DNA of 64,000 nucleotides from Mycolicibacterium sp. GF69. Its GTDB lineage: Bacteria > Actinomycetota > Actinomycetes > Mycobacteriales > Mycobacteriaceae. The notes below the pieces were generated by a model. It searched no databases. It was not told the origin of the DNA and saw only the letters and a list, made by a program, of their open reading frames with translations. A program made the translations under genes and the position numbers. Below are positions 37,421-46,986 of the stretch, in pieces (within the stretch, counting starts at the first letter, position 1; every line of letters starts with the position of its first letter). The stretch is taken from NCBI RefSeq assembly GCF_003284965.1, contig NZ_QMEW01000001.1:62001-126000 (forward strand). Reading direction: 5' to 3'.

Positions 37421-38869
37421 ATGAGGGCGGGGATGGACATGGGTGTGTCAGGTGAGCGGGCAGTTGTCCTCGGCGCGAGCATGGCCGGCCTGATGGCCGC
37501 TCGTGTCCTTGCCGACAAGTACCGCACCGTGACGGTGGTCGAGCGCGACGTGCTGCCGGCCGATCCGGTCTGCCGGCGCGGTGTCCCGCAGGGCAAGATG
37601 ATCCACGCGCTGCTGGCCCGCGGTGCGCAGATCCTCGACGAGCTGTTCCCGGGCATCCTCGACGAACTCGTGACCAGCGGCGCCGGCATGTGGGACGGCG
37701 ACCTGGCCAGGCTGCGCTTCGCCGTGAATGGGCATCAGCTCGTGACCTCCGGCCACGCACCGGCCTCGGAGTCCTTTCCGTTCTATTTTCAGAGCCGCCC
37801 GTTCCTCGAATGGCATGTGCTCGCGCGGATTCGCGACCTCTCGAATGTCACCCTCCTCGAGCACCACGACGTGGTGGGCTTGACGTCAACGGCCGATCGG
37901 CACCGGGTGACTGGGGTCAAGGTGGTGGACCGCGAGAGCCGGCATCCGATGACGCTGACGGCCGACCTCGTCGTCGACGCGACGGGACGCGGTTCGCGCA
38001 CACCGGTGTTCCTCGAGCAGATGGGCTATGACCGGCCTGTCGAGGACGAGGTGATGGTGCATCTGGCCTACGCCTGTCAGCTGGTGCGTGTCGAGGCCGG
38101 TGACATCGACGAGGATTTCATCGCGATCTTCCCCGAGCCGGGGCGGCCGAAGATGTTCGCCGCCATCGGCTACGAGAACGACACCGCCATGTTCGCGGTG
38201 GGCACCATCGCAGGGCTCGAGCCGCCCCGCACAACCGCGGAAATGGTCGCATTCGCAGCGGATTTCGCTCCTACGCGGGCCCTCGTCGCGCTCGCGGACT
38301 CCGAACCGCTCGGCGAGGTGGCGCATTACCGCGTCCCGTCGAACCGCTGGCGGCGCTACGACAAGATGCGGCGAATGCCTGCCGGCCTGATCGCATTCGG
38401 CGACGCGGTCTGCAGCTTCAACCCGATCTACGGTCAGGGCATGACGGTGGCGGCCGTCGAATCGCTCATCCTGCGCGAATGTCTACTCGAGGGCGACGAA
38501 GACCTGCCGCGACGGTTCTTCCGGTGCAGCGCCAAGAAGATCCGCATCGCATGGCAGACCGCCGTCGGCTCCGATCTGGCTCTGCCGGAAGTGGCCGGGC
38601 GCGCACCGCTTTTGATGCGGCTGAGCAACATGTACCTGGACCGGGTGATGACGGCTGCCGAGAGCGACCCCACGGTGATGATGAGATTTTTGCGCGTCAT
38701 CGGAATGATCGATGCCCCGACGACGATGCTGTCGCCGTCGTTCGCGCTGCGCGTCCTGCGGACGAAGTCCGGCCGCCTTCAGCCGGCCCACCGCGTTTCG
38801 GTGAGCCACGGAGACGCCTCCGCCGCGATCGACCACGCCACATCGGCGGGGACGTCGATCACCTGGTAG
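37421..38869 (+). CDS. FAD-dependent monooxygenase-like oxidoreductase
   Basis: A 482-residue protein of the aromatic-hydroxylase class. FAD motif GASMAG is near residue 18, and GLIAFGDAVCSFNPIYGQGM, the second FAD-binding GD motif, is near 325. The last 30 residues are polar and are encoded antisense to the end of the neighbouring PH-domain gene. Relatives normally end near LRVLR, so the tail may be a stop-codon loss. The substrate is unknown. The start at 37421 could also be ATG at 37433 or 37439. Confidence 0.85.
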   Translation: MRAGMDMGVSGERAVVLGASMAGLMAARVLADKYRTVTVVERDVLPADPVCRRGVPQGKMIHALLARGAQILDELFPGILDELVTSGAGMWDGDLARLRFAVNGHQLVTSGHAPASESFPFYFQSRPFLEWHVLARIRDLSNVTLLEHHDVVGLTSTADRHRVTGVKVVDRESRHPMTLTADLVVDATGRGSRTPVFLEQMGYDRPVEDEVMVHLAYACQLVRVEAGDIDEDFIAIFPEPGRPKMFAAIGYENDTAMFAVGTIAGLEPPRTTAEMVAFAADFAPTRALVALADSEPLGEVAHYRVPSNRWRRYDKMRRMPAGLIAFGDAVCSFNPIYGQGMTVAAVESLILRECLLEGDEDLPRRFFRCSAKKIRIAWQTAVGSDLALPEVAGRAPLLMRLSNMYLDRVMTAAESDPTVMMRFLRVIGMIDAPTTMLSPSFALRVLRTKSGRLQPAHRVSVSHGDASAAIDHATSAGTSITW

Positions 38870-40242
38870 TGCTTGAGCCCCGCTGCGGTCGCGGCCACCA
38901 ACGTCGCCACCCCGGCGCGTCGCTGCATCCAGGTCTGCCGCACGGTCCAGCCGATGATGCCCGACGCCTCGATGCAGTCACGGCGGCGCTGGAGGCTACC
39001 GGTGCGCGCGATCAGCCAGCCGTCACCAACTCGGTGCCCCAGCGAGCGCGCGCGGTCGACGGCCAACAGCGCACAGCATCCGGTCAGCACCGCCCAGGCC
39101 GGCCACGCCCACGTCGGCGTCGGCGCCACCAGCAGCGCGCCCCCGGCGAGGACCGGCAGCGCCAACGCCCTCGTCCAGCGCCTGCGAGTCGCGACGGGAC
39201 CGTGGCTGCGAAGCGCGCCGGTCACCGCGTCGCGGCGTTCGATCAGGTCGGTCAGCACCGTCTCCGCCGTGCGCTTCGGGCAGGGCGGTAGCAGCAGCGA
39301 GGCCTGGCCCTCTCCCCCGACACCTGTCATCACCGCGTCGAGGCGGGCGCCGCCGAACAAGCGCACCAGCAACGGTTCGCGCAAGGTTCCGCCGCGCAGA
39401 CGCCGCATGTCGAAGGTGTGCTCGCGTACGCGGATCAGCCCGTGCCGCAAGTGCAGCACCTCGAAGTCGCGGCGCAATTCGAGGTTCGCGTAGGTCAACA
39501 ACGACTGCAGCACCGAGAGCACCACCGACGCCAGCAGCAGCACCACGGCGACGATCGCGACGCTGACGCCCAGCCCGAAGCGCTCGGCGGCTTGAAGCCC
39601 CGACCGGGCGATCTGCGAATCGCGGACCGCGCCCCCGGCACCCACCTGATACACCAGGCCCACCGCGGCGGCGATCATCGCCAACCCGGTGAAGCTCAGC
39701 GGGCTGTAGCGCAACCACGACGGCGTCCACCGGGCGAGCACGCGGCCGGGCGCAGACGGCTGGTCCTCGTCCACCGCCAGGGAGTCGGCGAGCAACAGCG
39801 CGCGCAGCCGGCCCACCTCTTCGCTGCGCACGGCGTCCAGCGCGAACGCGGCGTCGCCTCGGGCCTCCTGACCGGTGCTGACCCGCAGCACGGTCAGGCC
39901 CAGCACCCGGTGCAACAGCCGCGCGTCCGTCGACACCGAGCGAATCCTGTTGCGCGGCACCGAAAGCAGCTTTCGCTGCAGCACACCGGTCCGCAGCGCG
40001 ACGTCACCGGGCCCGATGCGGTAGCTGGTGGTGAACCAGCGCGCCAAGCCGATCGCAATCGTGATGCCCAGCGCCGCGAACGCCAGCACCGGGTTTCCGG
40101 TCGCGGTGCCGAGCACCAATGTCCCGACGATCACCGGAATCTGGCGCAGCACCTCATGCACCGGATGCACCAGCAGCATCCGGGGGCTGAGGCGCTGCCA
40201 GTCGGCATCGGCGAGGTGGTGGCCGGGGACACCACTGCTCAT
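38779..40242 (-). CDS. Membrane protein with tandem bacterial PH domains (YdbT-like)
   Basis: A 487-residue protein with three bPH2-type domains, each after a pair of membrane helices. Seen are HPVHEVLRQIPVIVG then SYRIGPGDVALRTGVLQRKLLSVPRNRIRSV, a second unit with LELRRDFEVLHLRHGLIRVREHTFD, and a C-terminal third. It is the YdbT-like partner of the smaller PH protein that it overlaps by four bases. The function of this pair is unknown; they are often linked to envelope stress or secretion. The 3' end overlaps the convergent FAD enzyme gene by 91 bases. Confidence 0.85.
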   Translation of the reverse strand: MSSGVPGHHLADADWQRLSPRMLLVHPVHEVLRQIPVIVGTLVLGTATGNPVLAFAALGITIAIGLARWFTTSYRIGPGDVALRTGVLQRKLLSVPRNRIRSVSTDARLLHRVLGLTVLRVSTGQEARGDAAFALDAVRSEEVGRLRALLLADSLAVDEDQPSAPGRVLARWTPSWLRYSPLSFTGLAMIAAAVGLVYQVGAGGAVRDSQIARSGLQAAERFGLGVSVAIVAVVLLLASVVLSVLQSLLTYANLELRRDFEVLHLRHGLIRVREHTFDMRRLRGGTLREPLLVRLFGGARLDAVMTGVGGEGQASLLLPPCPKRTAETVLTDLIERRDAVTGALRSHGPVATRRRWTRALALPVLAGGALLVAPTPTWAWPAWAVLTGCCALLAVDRARSLGHRVGDGWLIARTGSLQRRRDCIEASGIIGWTVRQTWMQRRAGVATLVAATAAGLKHYQVIDVPADVAWSIAAEASPWLTETRWAG

Positions 40243-40733
40243 GTGGCGTCCTCTCCCCCGATCGCGGCGATGTCGGTGAGGTGTGCGACGACCCCGTCGG
40301 CCACGTCGACGTCCAGCGCCACGATGCGCACCGCGCCCGCCGACGACGCGGTCGTCACGGTCACGTTCGCGAGCCCGAACAGCCGGTCCAGCGGCCCACG
40401 TTCGGTATCGACGGTCTGTACGCGCGAGATGGGCGCGATGCGGCGCTCCTGAGTCAGCCAGCCGGTGCGGGTGTACACCGCCCGCGGGTCGACGTCCCAC
40501 CGGTGCACGCGGTAGCGCCACCACGGCACCACCACGACGAAGACCACGATGCCGAGCAGCGTTCCCACCGCTGCCAGCGCGTGCACCCACCAGTCGCGAC
40601 GGTCAACCGCAAACCACACCAGTTGACCCAGCGTCAAAAATGCCCACGGGATCGCCGCCCCGAGCGCCCACACCAGCGGCGCCTTGCGGCTCGGCTTGTT
40701 CACGGGGTCGAGGAGATCGCGGCGTTCGGTCAT
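40239..40733 (-). CDS. Membrane protein with one bacterial PH domain (YdbS-like)
   Basis: A 164-residue protein with two helices near residues 20-40 and 50-70 and one bPH2 domain (RWDVDPRAVYTRTGWLTQERRIAPISRVQTVDTERG). It is first in a two-gene operon with the larger PH-domain protein, with ATGA overlap. The YdbS-YdbT arrangement is widespread in actinobacteria and bacilli. Confidence 0.87.
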   Translation of the reverse strand: MTERRDLLDPVNKPSRKAPLVWALGAAIPWAFLTLGQLVWFAVDRRDWWVHALAAVGTLLGIVVFVVVVPWWRYRVHRWDVDPRAVYTRTGWLTQERRIAPISRVQTVDTERGPLDRLFGLANVTVTTASSAGAVRIVALDVDVADGVVAHLTDIAAIGGEDAT

Positions 40734-40780
40734 CAGGCGTCCAGCCTAGGTAACCGCGGCCGCTGAGTATGTTGATCGTC

Positions 40781-41692
40781 ATGGGCAGCAAGTGGACCGC
40801 GGCCGACATCCCGGATCAGTCCGGACGGACCGCAATCGTCACCGGCGCGAACAGCGGCCTCGGCTACGACACAGCGGCTGCGCTGGCCGGTAAGGGAGCC
40901 CAGGTCGTGCTGGCGGTGCGCAACCTCGACAAGGGCGCCGAGGCGATGGAACGCATCAAGGCGGCCAGCCCCAGTGCCGTCGTCACGCTGCAGGAGCTCG
41001 ACCTGTCCTCGCTGGACAGCGTTCGCAGGGCGGCCGACGAACTGCGCGCCGCGTATCCGCGTATCGATCTGCTGATCAACAACGCCGGGGTGATGTACGT
41101 ACCGTCCCGCGAAACCACCAAAGACGGTTTCGAGATGCAGTTCGGCACCAATCACCTCGGCCACTTCGCATTGACCGGGCTGCTGCTCGACCATCTGCTC
41201 GGCATCGACGGGTCTCGCGTCGTGACGGTCAGCAGCGTCGGCCACCGGATCATGGCCCGGATCCGGTTCGAGGACCCGCATTTCGAGACCGGGTACAACC
41301 GGGTCCAGGCCTACGGGCAGTCCAAGCTGGCCAACCTGTTGTTCACCTACGAACTGCAGCGGCGCCTCAAACTCAAGGGTGCACCGACCATCGCCGCGGC
41401 CGCGCACCCCGGCTTCTCGGATACCGAACTGATGCGCTACATACCCGTTTTCGTGCCCGACATCGCCTGGAAGATCTTCACCCAGCCCGCCGACAAGGGT
41501 GCGCTGCCCACGCTTCGCGCCGCCACCGATCCGAGCGTCCATGGCGGCCAGTACTACGGTCCCGACGGTATCGGCGAGGTGAAGGGCCACCCGAAAGTCG
41601 TTGCCTCGAGCGCACAATCGCACAGCGAAGACATCCAGCGTCGACTCTGGACCATGTCCGAGGAGCTGACCGGCGTAATCTTTCCCGTCTGA
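40781..41692 (+). CDS. SDR-family oxidoreductase (retinol dehydrogenase-like)
   Basis: About 303 residues, matching Rv0439c in position. The motif GANSGLG is near residue 22, NNAGVMY near 98, the catalytic serine in VVTVSSVGH near 150, and YGQSK (YxxxK) near 178. The group resembles retinol/protochlorophyllide reductases; substrate unknown. ATG at 40781 (MGSKWTAADIPDQSG) is the natural start; an earlier in-frame ATG is 12 bases upstream. It shares one base with moeA (TGATG), so the two are coupled. Confidence 0.9.
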   Translation: MGSKWTAADIPDQSGRTAIVTGANSGLGYDTAAALAGKGAQVVLAVRNLDKGAEAMERIKAASPSAVVTLQELDLSSLDSVRRAADELRAAYPRIDLLINNAGVMYVPSRETTKDGFEMQFGTNHLGHFALTGLLLDHLLGIDGSRVVTVSSVGHRIMARIRFEDPHFETGYNRVQAYGQSKLANLLFTYELQRRLKLKGAPTIAAAAHPGFSDTELMRYIPVFVPDIAWKIFTQPADKGALPTLRAATDPSVHGGQYYGPDGIGEVKGHPKVVASSAQSHSEDIQRRLWTMSEELTGVIFPV

Positions 41693-42918
41693 TGCGAACC
41701 GTCGATGAGCACCAGCGCGTCGTCGCCGCGCTGATCGCGCGGCGCGCACCGGTCAGCGTGGCGCTCGCGGACACGCTCGGTTTGGTCCTGGCCGACGACG
41801 TCGTCGCACCGCTGTCGCTGCCCGGTTTCGACAACTCGGCGATGGACGGATACGCCGTCATGGCAAGCGACGTGGCGACGGCGACGCCGGAGCAGCCCGT
41901 ACGACTGCCCGTCGCCGAGGACATCCCGGCGGGACGCACCGACGTGCTGACATTGGAAACCGGTACCGCACACCGGATCATGACCGGTGCGATGCTGCCG
42001 GCCGGTGCGACCGCAGTCGTTCCGGTGGAGGCGACGAACTCGGCCACCGACACCGTGGAGATCCGCACCGGCGCGAAGGACGGTCAGCACATCCGGCGCG
42101 CCGGCGAAGACGTCACAGCCGGTACGGCGGTGCTGCGCGCCGGGCAGGTCGTCACACCGGCCGCGCTCGGGCTGGCCGCCGCGCTGGGCCTGCACGAGCT
42201 GACGGTGATTCCCCGGCAACGGGTGCTGGTGATGTCCACCGGTACCGAGCTGGTCGCGCCCGGCACACCGCTGGCGCCCGGTCAGATCTACGAGTCGAAC
42301 GCGGTGATGCTCGCCGCGGCGCTGCGCGACGCCGGCGCCGAGGTGGTCGCGTCACCGATGACAGGCGACGACGTCGAGTCGTTCCGCGAGGCCCTGGCAC
42401 AGCACACCGGTGATGCGGACCTGATCATCACGACGGGCGGGGTGAGCGCCGGCGCGTACGAGGTCGTCAAGGACGCGCTCGGAGCCGGGACGCCGGCGGC
42501 ATCGGGCATGAGCGCCGGGTCGGTGGAGTTCGTCAAGGTGGCCATGCAGCCGGGCATGCCGCAGGGCTGCGGCACGGTGGCCGGCACGCCGATCATCACG
42601 CTGCCGGGTAATCCGGTGAGCGCACTGGTGTCCTTCGAGGTCTTCATCCGTTCACCTCTGCGCGCCGCGATGGGGCTGCCCGCGCCCGACCGGCCGCGCC
42701 GGTCCGCGGTGCTGACCGAGGACCTCACCTCGCCGCGCGGTAAGCGGCAATTCCGGCGCGGCGTGCTCGACGCCGAGACGGCAACGGTGACCAGTTACGG
42801 TCCGCCCGCCTCACACCACCTGCGCTGGCTTGCTTCGGCGAACTGTCTGCTGGAGATCGCCGAGGACGTCGACGCGTTGTCCGCCGGGGCGCAGGTCCAG
42901 GTGTGGGACCTGACCTGA
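41692..42918 (+). CDS. moeA2: Molybdopterin molybdenumtransferase MoeA
   Basis: A 408-residue enzyme that inserts molybdate into adenylated molybdopterin to make the active cofactor. Conserved parts are LPGFDNSAMDGYAV near residue 42, RIMTGAMLPAGATAVVPVE near 96, STGTELV near 183 and TTGGVSAGAYEVVKD near 245. A final GNPVSALVSFEVFI leads into the C-terminal beta domain. Position matches Rv0438c. Why it sits with an SDR gene and phospholipid genes is unclear, but the order is conserved. Confidence 0.95.
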   Translation: MRTVDEHQRVVAALIARRAPVSVALADTLGLVLADDVVAPLSLPGFDNSAMDGYAVMASDVATATPEQPVRLPVAEDIPAGRTDVLTLETGTAHRIMTGAMLPAGATAVVPVEATNSATDTVEIRTGAKDGQHIRRAGEDVTAGTAVLRAGQVVTPAALGLAAALGLHELTVIPRQRVLVMSTGTELVAPGTPLAPGQIYESNAVMLAAALRDAGAEVVASPMTGDDVESFREALAQHTGDADLIITTGGVSAGAYEVVKDALGAGTPAASGMSAGSVEFVKVAMQPGMPQGCGTVAGTPIITLPGNPVSALVSFEVFIRSPLRAAMGLPAPDRPRRSAVLTEDLTSPRGKRQFRRGVLDAETATVTSYGPPASHHLRWLASANCLLEIAEDVDALSAGAQVQVWDLT

Positions 42919-42932
42919 CGCCCCGTGCTTCT

Positions 42933-42994
42933 GCCGAAACTGAGCTTGCGCAGCTGATTACCGGCGCTTTTGCGCGCGTATCCTCAGTTTCGGC
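42933..42994. repeat. Long-loop inverted repeat between moeA and psd
   Basis: Perfect 12-base arms GCCGAAACTGAG (42933-42944) and its complement (42983-42994) enclose a 38-base loop. It lies between two same-strand genes. This is where a terminator or processing site would separate moeA from the psd-pssA operon. Confidence 0.65.
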
Positions 42995-43055
42995 GTGGGG
43001 AGGCGAACCTGCTGCCGGGCCACGGGTCCGGTTCGGCCCGTAGAATCGCTGCACG

Positions 43056-43784
43056 ATGGCCAGACGCCCCGACCTGAAATCCGGCCCCGCGCGGCTCTTG
43101 GCGCTGGCCCGTACCACCATCCCCCCGATGCATCCCGCAGGCCTGCCATTCGTCGGCGCGAGCCTTGCGGTGGCGGCCCTGGGCCACCGCAAGCGGTGGC
43201 TACGCGGCGCCGCACTGACGTCGGCCGCCGCCAACGCGGCGTTCTTCCGCCACCCGCCGAGAGTGCCGCCCGCCCGGCCCGGCCTCGTCGTCGCTCCTGC
43301 CGACGGTCTGATCTGCCTGATCGAAGAGGCGCTCCCGCCGGCCGAACTCGGTTTGCCCGCAACGCCGTTGCCGCGTATCAGCATCTTCCTCTCGGTGTTC
43401 GACGCGCATGTGCAACGCGCTCCGATCGGCGGTGAAGTCGTCGCCGTCGAGCACCGGCCCGGGCTGTTCGGGTCGGCCGAACTCGAAGCGGCCAGCCAAG
43501 ACAACGAACGCAACAGTGTGCTGATCCGCAGCCCCGAGGGCGTCGAGGTGATCGCCGTGCAGATCGCCGGGCTGGTGGCCCGGCGCATCGTGTGCGAGGC
43601 GAAGGTGGGCGACAACCTGGCGATCGGCGAGACCTACGGGTTGATCCGCTACGGTTCCCGGCTCGACACATACCTGCCTGCGGGGTCGCGCATCCTGGTG
43701 ACCGTAGGGCAGCGCGCGTTGGCCGGCGAGACGGTACTGGCCGAGCTGGAGCCCGATGTCGCCGGCCGGGCGGCTCCGCGATGA
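43056..43784 (+). CDS. psd: Phosphatidylserine decarboxylase
   Basis: A 242-residue membrane-associated enzyme converting phosphatidylserine to phosphatidylethanolamine. It is the short bacterial type, made as a proenzyme that self-cleaves to form a pyruvoyl group. The likely cleavage site is Gly200-Ser201 in [11 protein letters not shown]. The acidic/histidine site [13 protein letters not shown] lies near residue 111. The N-terminus is hydrophobic with a basic stretch ([11 protein letters not shown]). It overlaps pssA by four bases, so the enzymes making and using phosphatidylserine are co-translated. Confidence 0.95.
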   Translation: MARRPDLKSGPARLLALARTTIPPMHPAGLPFVGASLAVAALGHRKRWLRGAALTSAAANAAFFRHPPRVPPARPGLVVAPADGLICLIEEALPPAELGLPATPLPRISIFLSVFDAHVQRAPIGGEVVAVEHRPGLFGSAELEAASQDNERNSVLIRSPEGVEVIAVQIAGLVARRIVCEAKVGDNLAIGETYGLIRYGSRLDTYLPAGSRILVTVGQRALAGETVLAELEPDVAGRAAPR

Positions 43785-44641
43785 TCCGGCCGCGTATCAA
43801 CCGCTCCGTCGTGAGCCTGCGCATACTGCCCAGCGCGATGACGGTCGCCGCGATCTGCCTGGGCCTGAGCGCAGTCAAGATGGCGTTGGACGACCGGCCG
43901 ACCGAGGCGATGGCGTTTCTGGCGATCGCTGCGATTCTGGATGCGCTCGACGGCCGCATCGCCCGCGCGCTCGGGGCCACGTCACGCATGGGCGAGGAGA
44001 TCGACTCGCTCGCCGACGCCGTGAACTTCGGTGTCGCACCGGCTTTCATCGTCTACGGCACACTGCTGACCCAGTCGCGGGTCGGCTGGATCGTGGTGCT
44101 GGTGTACGCCGTGTGTATCGTGCTGCGACTCGCCCGGTTCAACGCGATGCTCGACATGGACAAGCCGGCGTACGAGAAGAAGTACTTCGTCGGCATGCCC
44201 GCCCCGGCCGGCGCAATCGGGGCGATCGGTCCACTGGCCGCCAAGATGCAGTTCGGCGAGGGCTGGTGGACCTCGGAACCCGCCGTGGCCATCTGGATGG
44301 TCGGCGTCTCACTGCTGGTGGTCAGCACCATTCCGATGCGCAAGATCCACACGTTCTCGGTGCCGCCCAACATGGTCGCACCGCTGCTGGCGCTCGTGGC
44401 GATCGGTGTCGCCGCCGCGATCCTCTACGGCTACCTCGTGATCCTGATCATCATCGCGGCTTACGTCGTGCACATTCCGTTCGCCATCCGCACCCGCCGC
44501 TTCCTGGCCTCGCATCCCGAGGTCTGGGACGACAAACCGCGCCAGCAGCGCGCCGCCCGCCGCGCGATCCGCAGGGCGCAGCCGCACCGCCGGTCGGTGA
44601 TGCGGCTCGGACTGCGCAAGCCCGGTTCCCGACATGACTGA
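43781..44641 (+). CDS. pssA: CDP-diacylglycerol--serine O-phosphatidyltransferase
   Basis: A 286-residue integral membrane enzyme making phosphatidylserine from CDP-diacylglycerol and serine. The CDP-alcohol phosphatidyltransferase motif DG-x2-AR-x8-G-x3-D-x3-D is exact, at residues 57-79 (DGRIARALG to DSLAD). About eight membrane helices are seen. The C-terminus is strongly basic. ATG at 43781 overlaps the psd stop; the next gene starts eight bases before its end. Confidence 0.95.
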   Translation: MIRPRINRSVVSLRILPSAMTVAAICLGLSAVKMALDDRPTEAMAFLAIAAILDALDGRIARALGATSRMGEEIDSLADAVNFGVAPAFIVYGTLLTQSRVGWIVVLVYAVCIVLRLARFNAMLDMDKPAYEKKYFVGMPAPAGAIGAIGPLAAKMQFGEGWWTSEPAVAIWMVGVSLLVVSTIPMRKIHTFSVPPNMVAPLLALVAIGVAAAILYGYLVILIIIAAYVVHIPFAIRTRRFLASHPEVWDDKPRQQRAARRAIRRAQPHRRSVMRLGLRKPGSRHD

Positions 44642-46859
44642 ACTGCAGTCCGACCGCCCGGCACCCCGCCACCAGCTCACCCTGACCGCACGGCTGAACA
44701 CGTCGGCACTGGACTCCCGCCGGGGTGTGGTTCGCCTACATCCGGAAGCCATTGCGGCACTTGGCATCCGCGAATGGGATGCGGTGTCGCTGACTGGCTC
44801 CCGCACCACCGCCGCCGTCGCCGCCGAGGCCCCAGCCGGTGTCCCCGCGGGCACCGCGCTGCTCGACGACGTCACGCTGTCCAACGCCGGGCTGCGCGAG
44901 GACAGCACGGTGCTCGTCGGGCCGGTCACCGTCTACGGCGCGCGTTCGGTGACCCTGTCCGGCTCGCGGCTCGCCAGCCAATCGATCACCCCCGCCACGT
45001 TGCGCCAGGCGCTGCTGGGCAAGGTGATGACGGTCGGCGACACGGTCTCGCTGCTGCCGCGGGAGTTGGGCCCGGACATGCCGACCTCGCGCGCGACCGC
45101 GGCGCTGGCCTCGTCGGTGGGCATCACGTGGACCTCCGAACTGTTGACCGTGACCGGCACCGACCCCGCGGGACCGGTGAGCGTGCAACCGAATTCGGCG
45201 GTCTGCTGGAGTGACGGTGCCGCAGGCGGATCGGTTGCGACCGCGGGGACGGCCACCGGCCAGGCGGTGGTGACCGCACCGCAGAAGTCGCAACCGACGC
45301 TCAGCATCGATGACCTGAAGGGGTCCCAGGCCGAGGCGCAGCGCCTCGCCGAATGGCTCAAGCTGGCGCTCGACCAGCCGGAGCTGCTCGAAACACTCGG
45401 CGCCACAGCCAATCTCGGCGTGCTGATATCCGGCCCGGCGGGCGTCGGCAAAGCCGCGCTGGTGCGCGCGGTCTGCGCCGACCGGCGGCTCGTCGAACTC
45501 GACGGGCCGGAGGTCGGCTCGCTGCGCGCCGAGGACCGGCTGACCAGCGTGGCCTCGGCGGTGGCCACCGTGCGCGACGGCGGCGGCGTATTGCTGGTCA
45601 CCGACATCGACGCGCTGCTGCCGGCGACGGCCGAACCGGTCGCCACGCTGATTCTCGGCGAACTTCGCAACGCGGTCGCCACGCGCGGTGTCGCGTTCGT
45701 CGCGACGTCGCAGCAACCCGACAACGTCGACCCGCGACTGCGTGCGCCCGACTTGTGCGACCGCGAACTCGGGCTGAGCCTGCCCGACGGCGCAATCCGT
45801 GAACAACTGCTCGAAGTGCTGTTGCGCGGCGTTCCGGCCGAAGACCTCGACCTCGGCCAGATCGCCGATCGCACACCGGGTTTCGTCGTCGCCGATCTCG
45901 CCGCGCTGGTGCGCGAAGCGGCGCTGCGGGCGGCCGCGCGGGCCAGCGCCGACGGAGAGCCGCCGCGCCTGATCCAGGACGATCTGCTGGGTGCGACGAC
46001 CGTCATCCGCCCGTTGTCGCGCTCAGCCACCGAAGAGGTTTCGGTCGGTTCGGTGACGCTGGACGACGTCGGTGACATGGCCGCGACCAAGCAGGCGCTC
46101 ACCGAGGCGGTGCTGTGGCCGCTGCAGCACCCCGAGACCTTTGCGCGGCTCGGGGTCGCCCCGCCGCGCGGCGTGCTGCTCTACGGGCCACCCGGCTGCG
46201 GTAAGACGTTCGTGGTGCGTGCGCTGGCCAGCTCGGGACGGCTGTCGGTGCATGCGGTCAAGGGCGCCGAGCTGATGGACAAGTGGGTGGGCTCCTCGGA
46301 GAAGGCGGTTCGCGAACTGTTCCGGCGCGCCCGCGACTCGGCACCCTCGCTGGTGTTCCTCGACGAGATCGACGCGCTGGCGCCGCGGCGCGGTCAGAGC
46401 TTCGACTCGGGGGTCACCGACCGGGTGGTGGCCGCGCTGCTGACCGAACTCGACGGCATCGAACCGCTTCGCGATGTGGTGGTGCTCGGCGCGACGAACC
46501 GGCCCGATCTGATCGATCCGGCGCTGTTGCGTCCGGGTCGGCTGGAGAAGCTGGTCTTCGTCGAGCCACCCGACGCCGAGGCTCGTCGCGAGATTCTGCG
46601 GACGGCGGGCAAGTCGATCCCGCTGGCTTCAGACGGGGATCGGGCCGTCGACCTCGACGCGCTGGCCGCCGAGCTCGACGGCTACAGCGCCGCCGACTGT
46701 GTCGCGCTGTTGCGCGAGGCCGCACTGACCGCGATGCGGCGCTCGATCGACGCCGCCGACGTGACCGCCGCCGATGTCGCGACCGCCCGCGAGTCGGTCC
46801 GGCCGTCGCTGGACGCGTCGCAAGTCGAGTCGCTGCGGGCGTTCAACGCCGCCCGTTAG
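44634..46859 (+). CDS. CDC48-like AAA ATPase with degenerate first ring domain
   Basis: A 741-residue protein matching Rv0435c. Residues 1-190 are a beta-rich N-domain like those of CDC48/p97. D1 near residue 265 has GPAGVGKAAL, where the Thr/Ser after the Walker A lysine is Ala. Its Walker B reads LLVTDID without the usual DE, so D1 probably binds but does not hydrolyse ATP. D2 near residue 518 is intact: GPPGCGKTF, then LVFLDEIDAL, and GATNRPDLIDPALLRPGR as the second region of homology. It is likely an unfoldase or remodelling motor. It overlaps pssA by eight bases. Confidence 0.92.
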   Translation: MTELQSDRPAPRHQLTLTARLNTSALDSRRGVVRLHPEAIAALGIREWDAVSLTGSRTTAAVAAEAPAGVPAGTALLDDVTLSNAGLREDSTVLVGPVTVYGARSVTLSGSRLASQSITPATLRQALLGKVMTVGDTVSLLPRELGPDMPTSRATAALASSVGITWTSELLTVTGTDPAGPVSVQPNSAVCWSDGAAGGSVATAGTATGQAVVTAPQKSQPTLSIDDLKGSQAEAQRLAEWLKLALDQPELLETLGATANLGVLISGPAGVGKAALVRAVCADRRLVELDGPEVGSLRAEDRLTSVASAVATVRDGGGVLLVTDIDALLPATAEPVATLILGELRNAVATRGVAFVATSQQPDNVDPRLRAPDLCDRELGLSLPDGAIREQLLEVLLRGVPAEDLDLGQIADRTPGFVVADLAALVREAALRAAARASADGEPPRLIQDDLLGATTVIRPLSRSATEEVSVGSVTLDDVGDMAATKQALTEAVLWPLQHPETFARLGVAPPRGVLLYGPPGCGKTFVVRALASSGRLSVHAVKGAELMDKWVGSSEKAVRELFRRARDSAPSLVFLDEIDALAPRRGQSFDSGVTDRVVAALLTELDGIEPLRDVVVLGATNRPDLIDPALLRPGRLEKLVFVEPPDAEARREILRTAGKSIPLASDGDRAVDLDALAAELDGYSAADCVALLREAALTAMRRSIDAADVTAADVATARESVRPSLDASQVESLRAFNAAR

Positions 46860-46868
46860 CGGGATGAC

Positions 46869-46905
46869 GGTGCGCTACCAGTCGACACGCGACCGGTAGC
46901 GCACC
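46869..46905 (+). terminator. Hairpin after the AAA ATPase gene
   Basis: Perfect 11-base arms GGTGCGCTACC (46869-46879) and its complement (46895-46905) enclose a 15-base loop, starting ten bases after the stop codon. It lacks a U-tract, as is common for hairpin terminators in mycobacteria. Confidence 0.75.
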
Positions 46906-46920
46906 CAAATCGCCAATTGC

Positions 46921-46973
46921 ATCTTGACAGTGCCTAGTTTCCTGCGGCATAGTCGACTTGTCGATGTCAAGAT
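46921..46973 (+). promoter_or_regulatory. Promoter with flanking inverted repeat before the DUF1707 gene
   Basis: TTGACA at 46924-46929, 18 bases, then CATAGT at 46948-46953 forms a good sigma-A-like promoter. A perfect 9-base inverted repeat, ATCTTGACA (46921-46929) and TGTCAAGAT (46965-46973), brackets it, so the -35 hexamer itself is part of the left arm. This suggests an operator for an unknown regulator. Confidence 0.6.
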
Positions 46974-46986
46974 TGAGGGAGTCGCC

